Part shown: piece after piece, positions 1 through 9,270 of the stretch
Position numbering within the stretch: position 1 is the first letter of the stretch
Layout: each line of letters begins with the position of its first letter
NCBI RefSeq assembly: GCF_021044775.1
Contig: NZ_JAJNOQ010000004.1
Location: 124,001-188,000 of the forward strand
Direction of reading: 5' to 3'
Length of the DNA stretch: 64,000 nucleotides
DNA from: Paraeggerthella hominis
GTDB lineage: Bacteria; Actinomycetota; Coriobacteriia; Coriobacteriales; Eggerthellaceae
Notes under the pieces: model-generated
Database searches by the model: none
What the model was told of the DNA's origin: nothing
What the model saw: the letters and a program-made list of their open reading frames with translations, nothing else
Made by a program: the position numbers and the translations under genes

Positions 1-2177
1 ACGCACCATGCGAACACGGTCATGTACCCGATGGCGAACCATGTCCACTTCGCGCTTTCCATCTGGCGGCGAATAGTGCCGATAGCAGCGAAGCACGGCG
101 CGCACAGCAGGTTGAAGGCGCAGAAGGCCAAGATCGCCGGAACGGAACCCGCCATCATGCCGGCGAACGCGGCCCACATGGTGGGGTCGGCCTCGCCCGC
201 ATCGCCCAAGCTGGTGATGATGCCAACGGTGGCCACGACGTTCTCCTTCGCCACCAATCCGGTGACGGACGTGACCGTAGCCTGCCAGTCGCCGAAGCCA
301 AGCGGCGCGAACACCCAGCCGATCGCATTGCCCAAGCCAGCCATAAGGCTTTGCTGGATGTAGCCTTCGGCCTCGGAATCAAGCAAGCCGAAGCCCGCGC
401 CCGTGTCGCCAAAGTTCATGAGGAACCAGATGACGATGGTGGACAGGAAGATGATGGTACCGGCCTTCACGATGTAGCTTCGAATGCGCTCCCACGTAGC
501 CAGCAAAATGGACTTCACCGTAGGCAGGTGATAGGACGGCAGTTCCATGACGAACGGGGACACCTCGCCCGCGAACATGCGGGTCTTTTTCAACATGATG
601 CCGGAAATGATGATGGCGATGACGCCCAAGAAGTAGAACAACGGCGCGACCCACCAGGTTTCCGCGGTATTGCCGCCCGCAATGGCGCCGAACACCAGCG
701 CGATGATGGGCATTTTCGCGCCGCAGGGAATCATGGTGGTCGTCATGATGGTCATGCGGCGATCCCGCTCGTTCTCGATGGTCTTCGTGGCCATGACGGC
801 GGGCACGCCGCAACCGGAAGCCACCAACATGGGGATAAAGCTCTTGCCCGACAGGCCGAACCGGCGGAAGATGCGGTCCATGATGAAGGCGACGCGCGCC
901 AAATACCCGCAGCCCTCCAAGAACGCGAGCAGCAAGAACAAGATGATCATCTGCGGAACGAACCCGATAACGGCTCCCACGCCCGCGACGATGCCGTCCA
1001 TGATAAGGCTTTGGAGCCACGGGGCGACGTCGGCCGATTCAAGGGCGTCTCCCAGCACCGTGCCCAAGCCGGGAATCCACAGGCCAAACTCGGAGGGATC
1101 GGGCTCCTCCTCTTTAAGGGACGCGATTTCCTCTTCGCTGGCCCCGGCCTCCTCGGCCTCGGCCACGCTCTCTTCCCAGGCGCCGACGGCTTCTTCGTAC
1201 TGCTCGTTGCCGGTGTAGAGCCATCCGTCGCCGGAAATGCCGTCGTTCGCCCAGTCGGTAACGACGCCCGTTCCCACGGAAATGGCCAGATAGTACACAA
1301 GCGCCATGATCACCACGAAGATGGGCAGGCCCAGCCAGCGGTTGGTCACCACGCGGTCGATCTTCTGCGTCGAGGTCATGCCCTTGCTCGAGCGCTTCAC
1401 CGTGTCGGCAACCACCTGCGTGACGGCATCGTAGCGTTCGGTTGTGATAATGCTCTCGGCGTCGTCGTCAAGCGCGTCTTCGACCTCTTTGCGCAAGGCA
1501 TCGATGGCGCTGAGATCTTTTGCGGGAAGGTCCAAGCTGGCAACGGTCATGTCCTCGCCCTCGAACAGCTTGATGGCGAACCAGCGCGCCGTAGCGGGAG
1601 AAACGCGCCTGCCCAGAATGCCCTCAATCTTGACAACGGCGTCTTCCACGACCGCATCGAAAGGCAGCCGAGGCTTCGGAGCCGCGCCTTCCTTCGCCGC
1701 TTTCACGGCGGCGTCCAAAAGCTGCTCCATGCCATGGCCCTTGAGCGCCGAAGTCTCGATGACCGGGCAGCCCAGCCGCGCGGACAAGCCGGGGACGTCG
1801 ATCTTGTCGCCGTTTTTCTTCACCAGGTCCATCATGTTGAGCGCAACGACCACCGGCACGCCCAGATCGAGGATTTGCGTGGTCAGGTACAGGTTGCGCT
1901 CGAGGTTCGTAGCGTCAACCAAGTTGATGACGGCGTCCGGCCCGCCCTTCAGCAGGTAGTCGCGCGTCACGATCTCTTCAGGAGAGTACGGGGACAACGA
2001 GTACACGCCCGGAAGGTCCGTGATGACGATGTCTTTGTTGCGGGTGTACTTGCCCTCTTTCTTTTCGACGGTCACGCCCGGCCAGTTGCCAACGTATTGG
2101 CTTGCACCGGTCAGGTCGTTGAACATCGTGGTCTTGCCGCAGTTAGGGTTTCCGGCAAGCGCTATTCGAATTGTCAT
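1..2177 (-). CDS. feoB: Ferrous iron transporter FeoB (3' end outside window)
   Basis: FeoB is the inner-membrane Fe(II) permease with a cytoplasmic N-terminal G domain. The start ATG at 2177 follows a GGAAAGG ribosome site. The protein opens with the G1 loop GNPNCGKTT, followed by the switch region and DLPGVYSL (G3), then NMMD (G4). Two membrane blocks follow, including the conserved segment around IPCGAKMPI. An acidic charged linker (EEAVGAWEESVAEAEEAG) sits between the first membrane helix and the gate region. About 725 codons are in view and the frame is still open at base 1, so the C-terminus is missing. It lies 107 bp downstream of feoA on the same strand. Confidence 0.97.
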   Translation of the reverse strand, partial: MTIRIALAGNPNCGKTTMFNDLTGASQYVGNWPGVTVEKKEGKYTRNKDIVITDLPGVYSLSPYSPEEIVTRDYLLKGGPDAVINLVDATNLERNLYLTTQILDLGVPVVVALNMMDLVKKNGDKIDVPGLSARLGCPVIETSALKGHGMEQLLDAAVKAAKEGAAPKPRLPFDAVVEDAVVKIEGILGRRVSPATARWFAIKLFEGEDMTVASLDLPAKDLSAIDALRKEVEDALDDDAESIITTERYDAVTQVVADTVKRSSKGMTSTQKIDRVVTNRWLGLPIFVVIMALVYYLAISVGTGVVTDWANDGISGDGWLYTGNEQYEEAVGAWEESVAEAEEAGASEEEIASLKEEEPDPSEFGLWIPGLGTVLGDALESADVAPWLQSLIMDGIVAGVGAVIGFVPQMIILFLLLAFLEGCGYLARVAFIMDRIFRRFGLSGKSFIPMLVASGCGVPAVMATKTIENERDRRMTIMTTTMIPCGAKMPIIALVFGAIAGGNTAETWWVAPLFYFLGVIAIIISGIMLKKTRMFAGEVSPFVMELPSYHLPTVKSILLATWERIRSYIVKAGTIIFLSTIVIWFLMNFGDTGAGFGLLDSEAEGYIQQSLMAGLGNAIGWVFAPLGFGDWQATVTSVTGLVAKENVVATVGIITSLGDAGEADPTMWAAFAGMMAGSVPAILAFCAFNLLCAPCFAAIGTIRRQMESAKWTWFAIGYMTVFAWC

Positions 2178-2284
2178 TGTCTGCCTTTCCAGCAAGTTAA
2201 CTTCTGCTAACTCATTCCCAAAAAAGAAGCGCTTTCGCGCCGATCCTCGTCATCTGACGCATGCTTCGCGCACGCGCGAGAGCG

Positions 2285-2521
2285 TCAGCCGACGAGGATG
2301 CTTTCCGCTTCGCTTTTGCGCAGCGACAGCTCGTAGCCGCGCACCGTGACCTCAAGCGGATCGCCAAGCGGCGCAACCTTGCGAACGAACACGTCCGTGC
2401 CCTTCGTGATGCCCATGTCCATGATGTGGCGCTTAAGGGCGCCCTCCCCCGTTAGACGGCGGACGGTAGCCACCTCCCCAATTGCCACGTCGCGCAGCGT
2501 TCTGTTCTGACCTTCAGTCAT
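2285..2521 (-). CDS. feoA: FeoA family ferrous iron transport accessory protein
   Basis: A 78-residue SH3-like FeoA protein, the usual partner of FeoB in Fe(II) uptake. The sequence has the FeoA pattern: LTGEGALKRHIMDMGITKGTDV followed by PLGDPLEVTVRGYELSLRKSEAESI. The ATG at 2521 follows AAGGAGAACGTGC, a strong ribosome site. It lies directly upstream of feoB and downstream of a second, more divergent FeoA-like gene, giving a three-gene feo operon. Family assignment is secure. The exact role (regulating the FeoB GTPase) is inferred from the family. Confidence 0.95.
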   Translation of the reverse strand: MTEGQNRTLRDVAIGEVATVRRLTGEGALKRHIMDMGITKGTDVFVRKVAPLGDPLEVTVRGYELSLRKSEAESILVG

Positions 2522-2685
2522 GCACGTTCTCCTTCCTTAACTCTATTTCCGCTTTGCTCGCCCGACAGAAACGCCCCGCGCGCGGCACCTTGGTCGCTGA
2601 TTGCGAAACCGTTCGGCACGGCGTGGGGCGAAGCACGCACGAAAGCGCACGGTGAAAAACCGTGCTTCCGCGCAGAAGCCGCTTT

Positions 2686-2976
2686 TTAAGCTGCAGTGAT
2701 GATGCGCGACGCCACCTGCTGGCTCAACGCAACTTGGGAACCCTTGATCTCCACGATCAAGTCGCCAGCCGCATGCGCGACGACCTGCACTTGGACGCCC
2801 TCGACGAATCCCAGGGTTTCCAGATGATGGCGCAGCTCGCCTTTGCCTCGCACCTTCGCGATCACGGCCACCTCCCCGCTTCTCAAAAACGATAGCGGCA
2901 TTTGATGAACCGTCGCGCTCGGCACCGAGGCTTGAGAAATAGCTCCCTGCGTGCTGGCAGCCACTGCGTTGTCCAT
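2686..2976 (-). CDS. Second FeoA-domain protein, first gene of the feo operon
   Basis: A 96-residue protein whose C-terminal two-thirds is a FeoA domain (LRSGEVAVIAKVRGKGELRHHLETLGF, then IVEIKGSQVALSQQVASRI). About 30 extra residues precede it. The frame is open to 3057, but I chose the ATG at 2976 because it has GGGAG six bases upstream and the segment above it looks like promoter DNA. It is separated from feoA by about 165 bp that contain a short GCACGG/CCGTGC hairpin. Two FeoA paralogues beside one FeoB is common in anaerobes. The second may be a metal-sensing or scaffolding subunit, which is inference. Confidence 0.85.
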   Translation of the reverse strand: MDNAVAASTQGAISQASVPSATVHQMPLSFLRSGEVAVIAKVRGKGELRHHLETLGFVEGVQVQVVAHAAGDLIVEIKGSQVALSQQVASRIITAA

Positions 2977-2996
2977 GTCGACTCCCATCGAGTTAG

Positions 2997-3035
2997 CTTT
3001 GTATAACACAAAGTATCTTATAGCAAACATTTTGC
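2997..3035 (-). promoter_or_regulatory. Candidate feo promoter with two palindromes (metal operator?)
   Basis: On the minus strand a TTTGCT/TATACA pair (3022-3027 and 3000-3005, 16-bp spacing) lies just upstream of the first feo gene. A 6+5+6 palindrome, CTTTGTataacACAAAG on the plus strand (2997-3013), covers the -10. A second palindrome, GCAAAcatTTTGC (3023-3035), covers the -35. This is where a Fur- or DtxR-type repressor would bind, but neither site matches those consensus boxes closely, so the regulator is unknown. Confidence 0.45.
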
Positions 3036-3186
3036 AAATGGAAGCCATAGTTAACATTTTCTACAGACGGACGCGAAGGCGGGACCGCAAGCCGATTGCG
3101 GTTTCGGAGCGAACGATGGGCGCGGCCTTCGGCGAAGAGCGTAATTCCCTTGCCGATTCTCCTGCTTGCCGACGAGGGCCGCATAG

Positions 3187-3192
3187 TATACT
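3187..3192 (+). promoter_or_regulatory. thrC: Candidate -10 element of thrC
   Basis: TATACT lies 47 bases before the chosen thrC start. A poorly spaced TTGCCG lies 15 bases upstream. Its position makes the in-frame ATG at 3197 too close to be the translation start and supports the ATG at 3239. Confidence 0.35.
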
Positions 3193-3238
3193 GAAAATGG
3201 ATAATGAACTGCAGGACTTCGGGCAGAAAGCGCAGAAC

Positions 3239-4795
3239 ATGGCTGAAAACCTCTATATCGATACGCGCGGGCGGACCGAACGCCCGGTTACGTTCACGGA
3301 AGCCGTCGTCGACGGTCTGGCCGCAGGCGGCGGGCTGTACGTTCCCCAGAGCATTCCGCAGCTTTCCCTTGAGGACATAACCGCGTTGGCCCAGATGCCG
3401 TACGCGCAGCGCGCATCCTACGTTTACCGCGCCTTCGACGTTGACCTGCCGGCCGAAACCGTAGACGCGCTTATGGCTCAGGCTTACGGCGACAACTTCG
3501 ATAGCCAGGCCGTCTGCCCTATTTCGTCGCTCAACGCGAACACGCACGTGCTGGAGCTGTGGCACGGCCCCACGAGCGCGTTCAAGGACATGGCGCTGCA
3601 GTGCCTGCCGCGGTTCTTCTCCGCCAGCGCCAGCCAGCTGCGCGACCAGGGAAAACTTGACCACGAATTCCTCATTCTGGTAGCCACCTCCGGCGACACG
3701 GGCAAAGCGGCGCTCGAAGGGTTCCGCGACCAGGACGGCGTGTCCATTGCCGTCATGTACCCCGACGGAGGCGTGAGCGACATCCAGTTCAAGCAGATGG
3801 CCACGCAGCAGGGCCGCAACGTGCAGGTATGGGGCGTGCGCGGGAACTTCGACGACTGCCAAACGGGCGCGAAGAACGTGTTCAACGACGACGCGTTCGC
3901 GCAGAAGCTGCTTGACAAGCAGGGCGTGGCGCTTTCCAGCGCGAACTCCATCAACTGGGGACGACTGCTGCCGCAGGTGGTGTACTACGTATCGGCCTAC
4001 GCGCAGCTGGTGGCGGATGGCAAGCTGGGCGCCGGCGACGAGCTGGACGTATGCGTTCCCACCGGCAACTTCGGCAACATCCTGGCCGCGTACTACGCCA
4101 AGCGCATGGGCGTGCCCCTTGGCATGCTCCTGTGTGCCAGCAACGAGAACCGCGTGCTGACGGACTTCATCAACACGGGCACGTACGATATTTCCGATCG
4201 CGACTTTGTGCTGACGCCGTCGCCGTCCATGGACATTCTGGTATCGTCGAACCTGGAGCGCCAGCTGTTCGAGCTGACCGACCGCAATGCCGAGGCCATC
4301 GCCGGCTGGATGGCCGACCTGCGCGAACAGGGCCGCTTCCGCATTGACGAGAGCACGTTCGCCCGCGTGCGCGAGACGTTCGCATCCGACTCCATCGACA
4401 ACGCCGCGTGCCTGGCAACCATCAAGGCCGTGCTGGACGAGCACGATTACCTGCTGGACCCGCATACGGCCGTAGCCTACCAGGTGGCCGAGAACCTGCG
4501 CGGGCAGAACCCGGTGCTCATTGCCAGCACCGCCCATTGGGCGAAATTCGGCGACAACGTGTACCGCGCCCTGCACGACATCGAACCGGGCGCGCCGCTG
4601 CCGGACGACGTAGCTGCCCTTACCGGGTGCGCGCTCAACGAGCTGATCGCGCGCGAAACGGGCAAGCACGACATCCCTCGCGGGCTTGCCGAGCTGGACG
4701 AGCTGCCCATTCGCTTCACCGACGTGATCGACGCGGGAACCGGCGACATCGAAACCGCAGCGCTGCGGTTCCTTGACAACCTGAGCAAACGATAG
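3239..4795 (+). CDS. thrC: Threonine synthase
   Basis: A PLP enzyme converting O-phospho-L-homoserine to L-threonine in the cytoplasm. At 518 residues it matches the long (fungal/enterobacterial-type) threonine synthase class. The cofactor lysine lies in HGPTSAFKDMALQ (about residues 117-129). The phosphate-binding region is VATSGDTGKAALEGF, and PTGNFGN follows later. The N-terminus YIDTRGRTERPVTFTEAVVDGLA is typical. The start is ATG 3239, as the frame opens well upstream but only here does the family N-terminus begin. No other threonine genes are adjacent; a ModE-like regulator follows 41 bp downstream. Confidence 0.96.
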   Translation: MAENLYIDTRGRTERPVTFTEAVVDGLAAGGGLYVPQSIPQLSLEDITALAQMPYAQRASYVYRAFDVDLPAETVDALMAQAYGDNFDSQAVCPISSLNANTHVLELWHGPTSAFKDMALQCLPRFFSASASQLRDQGKLDHEFLILVATSGDTGKAALEGFRDQDGVSIAVMYPDGGVSDIQFKQMATQQGRNVQVWGVRGNFDDCQTGAKNVFNDDAFAQKLLDKQGVALSSANSINWGRLLPQVVYYVSAYAQLVADGKLGAGDELDVCVPTGNFGNILAAYYAKRMGVPLGMLLCASNENRVLTDFINTGTYDISDRDFVLTPSPSMDILVSSNLERQLFELTDRNAEAIAGWMADLREQGRFRIDESTFARVRETFASDSIDNAACLATIKAVLDEHDYLLDPHTAVAYQVAENLRGQNPVLIASTAHWAKFGDNVYRALHDIEPGAPLPDDVAALTGCALNELIARETGKHDIPRGLAELDELPIRFTDVIDAGTGDIETAALRFLDNLSKR

Positions 4796-4836
4796 ACGAA
4801 CCGGCCACGAGCGCCGTACGAGAAAAGGACGAGACC

Positions 4837-5181
4837 ATGAGCGAGCTTGCGAACCTGAAGCCGACCATTCGACTTTCCATCATGAACCCCGACTCCGACA
4901 GCGGATCGCTGTTCGGGCGGGGCATCGCCAGCCTGTGCTTGGGCGTACGAGAAACGGGATCGCTCAACGCAGCCGCGAAGAGCATGGGCATGGCGTACAG
5001 CAAGGCTTGGCGCATCATCAAAGACACCGAGTCGGCGCTGGACATGCAGCTGCTGCATCGCGACGGGGCGCACGGCAGCAGCCTGACCGATTCGTGCAAC
5101 AAGCTGCTTGACGCGTACCTGTCCATCGAGGAGAAGCTTCAAGAAGAAGCCGAGAAAGCGTTCGCCGACATTTTGGTGTAG
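4837..5181 (+). CDS. ModE N-terminal-like winged-helix DNA-binding protein
   Basis: A 114-residue protein consisting almost only of a LysR/ModE-type winged helix (LCLGVRETGSLNAAAKSMGMAYSKAWRIIKDTE, about residues 35-67). It has no molybdate-binding TOBE domain. Stand-alone ModE-like HTH proteins often accompany molybdoenzyme or oxyanion genes, but none is adjacent here. The ATG at 4837 follows GAAAAGGACGAGACC. It is 41 bp from thrC and may be co-transcribed with it. Target and effector are unknown. Confidence 0.8.
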   Translation: MSELANLKPTIRLSIMNPDSDSGSLFGRGIASLCLGVRETGSLNAAAKSMGMAYSKAWRIIKDTESALDMQLLHRDGAHGSSLTDSCNKLLDAYLSIEEKLQEEAEKAFADILV

Positions 5182-5185
5182 CGCC

Positions 5186-5209
5186 GGGGCGCGAAGACTC
5201 ATGCGCCCC
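5186..5209. terminator. Hairpin between convergent genes
   Basis: GGGGCGC (5186-5192) pairs with GCGCCCC (5203-5209) across a 10-base loop. It sits between the ends of the ModE-like gene and the response regulator and overlaps the regulator's stop codon. No long T-run follows, so this is a modest terminator candidate. Confidence 0.45.
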
Positions 5210-5867
5210 GATAGTACCAAACGGCAAGCTGGGTGCGGTTCTTGCATCCCAGCTTCTGCAGGATCGTGCTGATGTGATTGCGCACGGTTCCGTCGCTCAA
5301 GTACAGCTGCGCGGCGATTTCCTTGTTGTCGAGGCCTTCGGCCACCAGCGACACGACGGCCTGCTCGCGTTCGGTGAGCAGGCCGTCGCTTTGAGCACCG
5401 CGTTGGCCCGTCGAAGCAGCGTGGCTTCCCATGAGCTTGCCCACGCGGCCCACCACCTCCTCCCCCAGCACGTTCTGGCCGGACATAACGCTGCGCAGCG
5501 CCGGCGCAATGGTGGCAACCTCCTGCTTGATCAGGTAGCCGCGCGCGCCCAGGCGGAGTGCGCGAACGATGTACTCGTCATCGGAGAACGTGGTCAGAAA
5601 CACGATGCGCGCAGAGGGACGGGCGGTCAAGATGCGCTCGGCCGCGGCCAAGCCGTCCATGCCCGGCATCTGGATATCCATGAGCAGCACGTCGGGCTCG
5701 TGCGCATCGTAGAGCCGTACCGCATCTTCCCCGTTTTCGCCGCAGGCGACCACGTCCACGTCGGGCTCGGCCGACAGAATGGTTGCAAGAGACGCGGCAA
5801 CGAACGCATCGTCGTCCACGACGACCACGCGAATGGACCGTCCATTTGCCTTGGAACCGTCGATCAT
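5199..5867 (-). CDS. NarL/FixJ-type response regulator
   Basis: A 222-residue two-component regulator. The receiver domain has the acidic pocket VVVVDDD, the phospho-acceptor Asp in LLMDIQMPGMDG and the switch Lys in LIKQEV. The C-terminal LuxR-type HTH is LTEREQAVVSLVAEGLDNKEIAAQLYLSDGTVRNH. The ATG at 5867 overlaps the stop of the upstream kinase gene (GTATGA) and has a GGAG-rich ribosome site. The longer frame to 5915 lies inside the kinase gene and is rejected. It probably controls the divergent ABC exporter starting at 7142, inferred from position. Confidence 0.95.
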   Translation of the reverse strand: MIDGSKANGRSIRVVVVDDDAFVAASLATILSAEPDVDVVACGENGEDAVRLYDAHEPDVLLMDIQMPGMDGLAAAERILTARPSARIVFLTTFSDDEYIVRALRLGARGYLIKQEVATIAPALRSVMSGQNVLGEEVVGRVGKLMGSHAASTGQRGAQSDGLLTEREQAVVSLVAEGLDNKEIAAQLYLSDGTVRNHISTILQKLGCKNRTQLAVWYYRGA

Positions 5868-6943
5868 ACCCGCTCCTCCCCCGCGCCTTTCGGCACGGAC
5901 GCGAACACCTTGCATCCCTTTTCGAACGACACGCGGAACACGCCGCCCAGCGCACGGGCCCGATCTTCCATCGTGGTCAGGCCGATGCCGCGCCCGTCTT
6001 CGCCCATCGCGGGCGGACGCGTGCCGTCGTCATGCACGACAAGCCGATAGAATCCCGGATGCTCCACCACCGAAACCTCTACCGTGCCGGCGTTGCTATG
6101 ACGCACCGCGTTGGAAAGCGCCTCGCGCACAATGGCGATGAAGCCGTAGCCGACCTCCGCAGGCACGTGGTCCGCCCGAAACTCAACGCGAACCGGCAGC
6201 GCGCACGCCTCGGCCGCAGCGCGCACCTGCGTTTCCAGGTCGAACGCGTCGTCGTGCAGGTCATGGACGCTCGCACGCACGGTGCCCATGGCCTCGTGCA
6301 GCGTCTCGCCCACCTGGGCAAGCTCCGAGCGCACGCGCTCGTCGTCTCGATGGACCACCTGCAGCGCCTCGGTTTGCATGATGGCGCGCGTCAGAAGATG
6401 ACCCACGTTGTCGTGTATCTCGCGAGCGATGCGGCCGCGCTCGGCCAGCGTGGCCAAACGGACCTCGAGGTCTTGCCGCTCGCGCAGCTGGGCGTTTTTC
6501 TCCTCGAGCGCCAACGTCCCTTCCCGCAGGTCATCGCGCAAATGACGGGCCTCTTCCTTCTCGCGCAAGCTGACGGCGGTGCGACGTGCGAGCGCGTAGG
6601 CGAGCACGCATCCGAACAGCATGACAACGGCCGCAAGCGACTCCATGCGCAGAACGCACACGAACGCGGGAAGCAGCCATCCAAACCGAAGAACCCGGCA
6701 GGAGCCGCGCGCCAGATCGTACACCGCAAGCGGCAGAAACGTGCCGAGCACCGGATCGACCAGGCACGCGAGCGCATAAGAGCACGGCAGCCACCGCGCC
6801 CAACGACGCGGAAGCACCTCTGCAAGCGCCGAGAACAGCACTGCGATCAGCATCGCGGCCACGTACGCGCCGCTCCACGCGACAACGGCCACGCCCAACG
6901 CCGTGCAGGCAAGCACGGCAACCTTGTCGACGATTCTCTCCAT
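5864..6943 (-). CDS. NarL-family sensor histidine kinase
   Basis: A 359-residue membrane kinase. About four hydrophobic segments occupy residues 1-120. A coiled segment (130-165) follows, then a HisKA_3 dimerisation domain with the phospho-acceptor His in REIHDNVGHLL (about residue 177), then a HATPase domain with N-box NAVRHSNAG and G-box DGRGIGLTTMEDRA. I chose the ATG at 6943; the upstream in-frame TTG at 6962-6964 has no better ribosome site. It lacks a large extracellular sensor, like intramembrane-sensing kinases linked to ABC exporters. It is coupled to the response regulator by overlapping stop and start. Confidence 0.93.
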   Translation of the reverse strand: MERIVDKVAVLACTALGVAVVAWSGAYVAAMLIAVLFSALAEVLPRRWARWLPCSYALACLVDPVLGTFLPLAVYDLARGSCRVLRFGWLLPAFVCVLRMESLAAVVMLFGCVLAYALARRTAVSLREKEEARHLRDDLREGTLALEEKNAQLRERQDLEVRLATLAERGRIAREIHDNVGHLLTRAIMQTEALQVVHRDDERVRSELAQVGETLHEAMGTVRASVHDLHDDAFDLETQVRAAAEACALPVRVEFRADHVPAEVGYGFIAIVREALSNAVRHSNAGTVEVSVVEHPGFYRLVVHDDGTRPPAMGEDGRGIGLTTMEDRARALGGVFRVSFEKGCKVFASVPKGAGEERV

Positions 6944-7141
6944 GCGCCCATGGTAGCAGGTCAACGCAAGCTTTGCGGAAAAGGCATGGGCGCGCCGACG
7001 CTTTCGTGACAGATGTCATGGCCTTGCGGCCAAGGGGATGACCGCGCTCACTGGCGAACTCCGGTCAAACGGGCGATTATGGTGACAACGCTTGCAGGCT
7101 TGCGGAAAAACGCGCCGCGAAGCGTCCGAGAAAGGAACCCC

Positions 7142-8080
7142 ATGGACATCATAGCCGTCGACAACCTGGTCAAACGCTACGGCAGCGCCATCGCGCTCGA
7201 CCATTTCAGCCTGCATATCGCACCCGGCGAGATATTCGGGCTGCTCGGTCCGAACGGATCGGGCAAGACCACCGCCATCAACTGCATCTTGCAGCTGCTC
7301 ACCTTCGACAAGGGAACCATCAACCTGTTCGGAGAGCCCATGGCGCCGACGCGCTACGACCTGAAGCGGCGCATCGGCGTGGTTCCGCAAAACGTCGCGG
7401 TGTTCGAGGAGATGACGGTGCGCGAGAACATCGACTACTTCTGCTCGCTGTACGTGTCCGACCGGCTGCGCCGGCGCGCGCTCGTAGACGAAGCGATCGC
7501 GTTCGTGGGCCTAGAGGAGTTCGTCAAGCACCGCCCCCGCAAGCTGTCGGGCGGCCTTTTGCGACGCCTGAACATCGCCTGCGGCATCGCGCACAAGCCC
7601 GAGCTCATCTTCTTCGACGAACCCACCGTGGCCGTGGACCCGCAAAGCCGCAACTCCATTCTGGAAGGCATCAAGCGCCTGAACGCCGAAGGCTCCACCG
7701 TGGTGTACACGAGCCACTACATGGAAGAGGTGGAGGATATATGCAGCCGCATCATGATCATGGATCGCGGCCGCACGATAGCCGCGGGAACGAACGACGA
7801 GCTCAAAGCCATGATAAGAACCGGAGAACGCATCCGCATCGAGCTGGACGAAGCTCCCGAAGCGCTTGTGGCCGACGTGCGGGAGCTGCCGCACGTACTG
7901 CGCGCATCGTTCGACGGCGAGGCGCTGGAAGCCGTTTGCGACAACGGCACGCACAACGTGGCCGACGTGCTGGACGTGCTGAAATCCCACGGCGCGGCCC
8001 CCGGTCGCATTTGGGCGGAACCGCCCACCCTCAACGATGTGTTCCTGGAGATCACCGGGACCGAACTGCGGGATTCCTAG
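7142..8080 (+). CDS. ABC-2 exporter ATP-binding protein
   Basis: A 312-residue ABC ATPase of the DrrA/NatA class. Walker A is GPNGSGKTT (about residues 36-44), the signature is LSGGLLRRLNIA, Walker B is LIFFDEPTVAVDP, and the switch histidine is in YTSHYMEEVEDI. The C-terminal extension after the nucleotide-binding domain is typical of drug, lantibiotic or sodium exporters. The start ATG 7142 follows AAAGGA. It is followed after 8 bp by two permease genes. Substrate is unknown; location beside the two-component system suggests induced export, perhaps of a peptide or antibiotic. Confidence 0.93.
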   Translation: MDIIAVDNLVKRYGSAIALDHFSLHIAPGEIFGLLGPNGSGKTTAINCILQLLTFDKGTINLFGEPMAPTRYDLKRRIGVVPQNVAVFEEMTVRENIDYFCSLYVSDRLRRRALVDEAIAFVGLEEFVKHRPRKLSGGLLRRLNIACGIAHKPELIFFDEPTVAVDPQSRNSILEGIKRLNAEGSTVVYTSHYMEEVEDICSRIMIMDRGRTIAAGTNDELKAMIRTGERIRIELDEAPEALVADVRELPHVLRASFDGEALEAVCDNGTHNVADVLDVLKSHGAAPGRIWAEPPTLNDVFLEITGTELRDS

Positions 8081-8088
8081 GAGAGGCC

Positions 8089-9270
8089 ATGTGGACCACG
8101 TTCAAATACACCGCGAAGATGCTCACGCGAACACCGTCGTTGTTCGTCTGGGCCTTCGCCTTCCCCATTTTGCTTTCGACGCTGTTCATGTTCATGTTCT
8201 CAGGGCTTGACGCACAGGAGTCGATCAGTCCCGTGCCGAGCGTCGTGGTTGCGGACGCCGCGTATGAAGGCTCTGCGTTTGCGCAGATGATCGACCAGCT
8301 GAGCACCGGCAACGACCGACTATTGGACGTTCGGCAGGTGGCAAGCGAGGACGCTGCGCGCGACTTGGTCCGAAGCGGCGAGGTGGCCGGAGGGTTCTCC
8401 GTCGACGACGAGGGCAATCCCGTGCTCATCGCGGCAGCGGGAACGCAAAGCCTTAACAGCAGCCTGAGCCGCATCAATGCCACCATCCTGCAGACCATCG
8501 CCGATTCCTACGCGCAGAACGCGGAGCTTTTGACGCAGATCGCCCGCACCAACCCGCTTGCGCTGGCCGACGCCGACGCCGTGCGGCAGGCCCTCGACAC
8601 CCCGGCGGCAACCGAACAGGTATCGCTCACGCACAGCTCGCCTTCCCAAAGCGTTCGGTTCTACTACGCGCTTTTAGGCATGGCGGCCCTGTTCACCAGC
8701 CAGGTTTCCATGTTCGCCCTATGCCAGATGCAACCCAATCTCTCGATTTTGGGAGCGCGACGCACGGTAGGCGCGATCAGCCGCACGAAAGCGCTGGCAG
8801 CCACGTTGGCGGCAAGCTGGTCGCTGGCCCTTGCATGCCTTTTGGCAGCGTTCGCCTACATTCGCTTCGTCGTAGGGGTGGACTTCGGAGGAAGAGAAGG
8901 GCTGTGCATGGTGGGACTGGCGGCCGCCGCGCTGCTGGCCACGGCGCTCGGCACCCTTATCGGCGCGCTGCCGAAAATGAGCCTTCCCGCGAAATCGGGC
9001 ATCCTGACGGGCGCGACTTGCTTCCTGTCGCTGTTCGCGGGCCTGTACGGCGAACCGTGCATGCAGCTTGCCGACAGCATCGCCCGCGCATTTCCGATAA
9101 CCGCCACGTTGAACCCCGCAAAGCTAACGACCGATCTGTTCTACAGCCTGTACTACTACGACGCGCTGGGGCCGTTCTTCGAGAAGATGCTCGTTCTGCT
9201 TGCATTCGGCGCGGTCCTGTTCGCTCTGTCCGCTCTTTTCATTAGGAGGCAACGCTATGAGCATCTTTAA
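8089..9270 (+). CDS. ABC-2 type permease subunit 1
   Basis: A 393-residue membrane protein. The N-terminal anchor helix (LFVWAFAFPILLSTLFMFMF) is followed by a roughly 180-residue extracytoplasmic segment, then five or six hydrophobic helices from about residue 190. This is the layout of ABC2_membrane_3 exporters. The ATG at 8089 follows GGAGAGG and lies 8 bp behind the ATPase. It overlaps the next permease gene by 14 bp, so the two probably form a heterodimeric channel driven by the preceding ATPase. Confidence 0.9.
   Translation: MWTTFKYTAKMLTRTPSLFVWAFAFPILLSTLFMFMFSGLDAQESISPVPSVVVADAAYEGSAFAQMIDQLSTGNDRLLDVRQVASEDAARDLVRSGEVAGGFSVDDEGNPVLIAAAGTQSLNSSLSRINATILQTIADSYAQNAELLTQIARTNPLALADADAVRQALDTPAATEQVSLTHSSPSQSVRFYYALLGMAALFTSQVSMFALCQMQPNLSILGARRTVGAISRTKALAATLAASWSLALACLLAAFAYIRFVVGVDFGGREGLCMVGLAAAALLATALGTLIGALPKMSLPAKSGILTGATCFLSLFAGLYGEPCMQLADSIARAFPITATLNPAKLTTDLFYSLYYYDALGPFFEKMLVLLAFGAVLFALSALFIRRQRYEHL

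Noticed and set aside
351..2210. Long plus-strand open frame opposite feoB
   Set aside because: It is an antisense shadow of feoB with no family pattern; the minus-strand frame has every FeoB motif.
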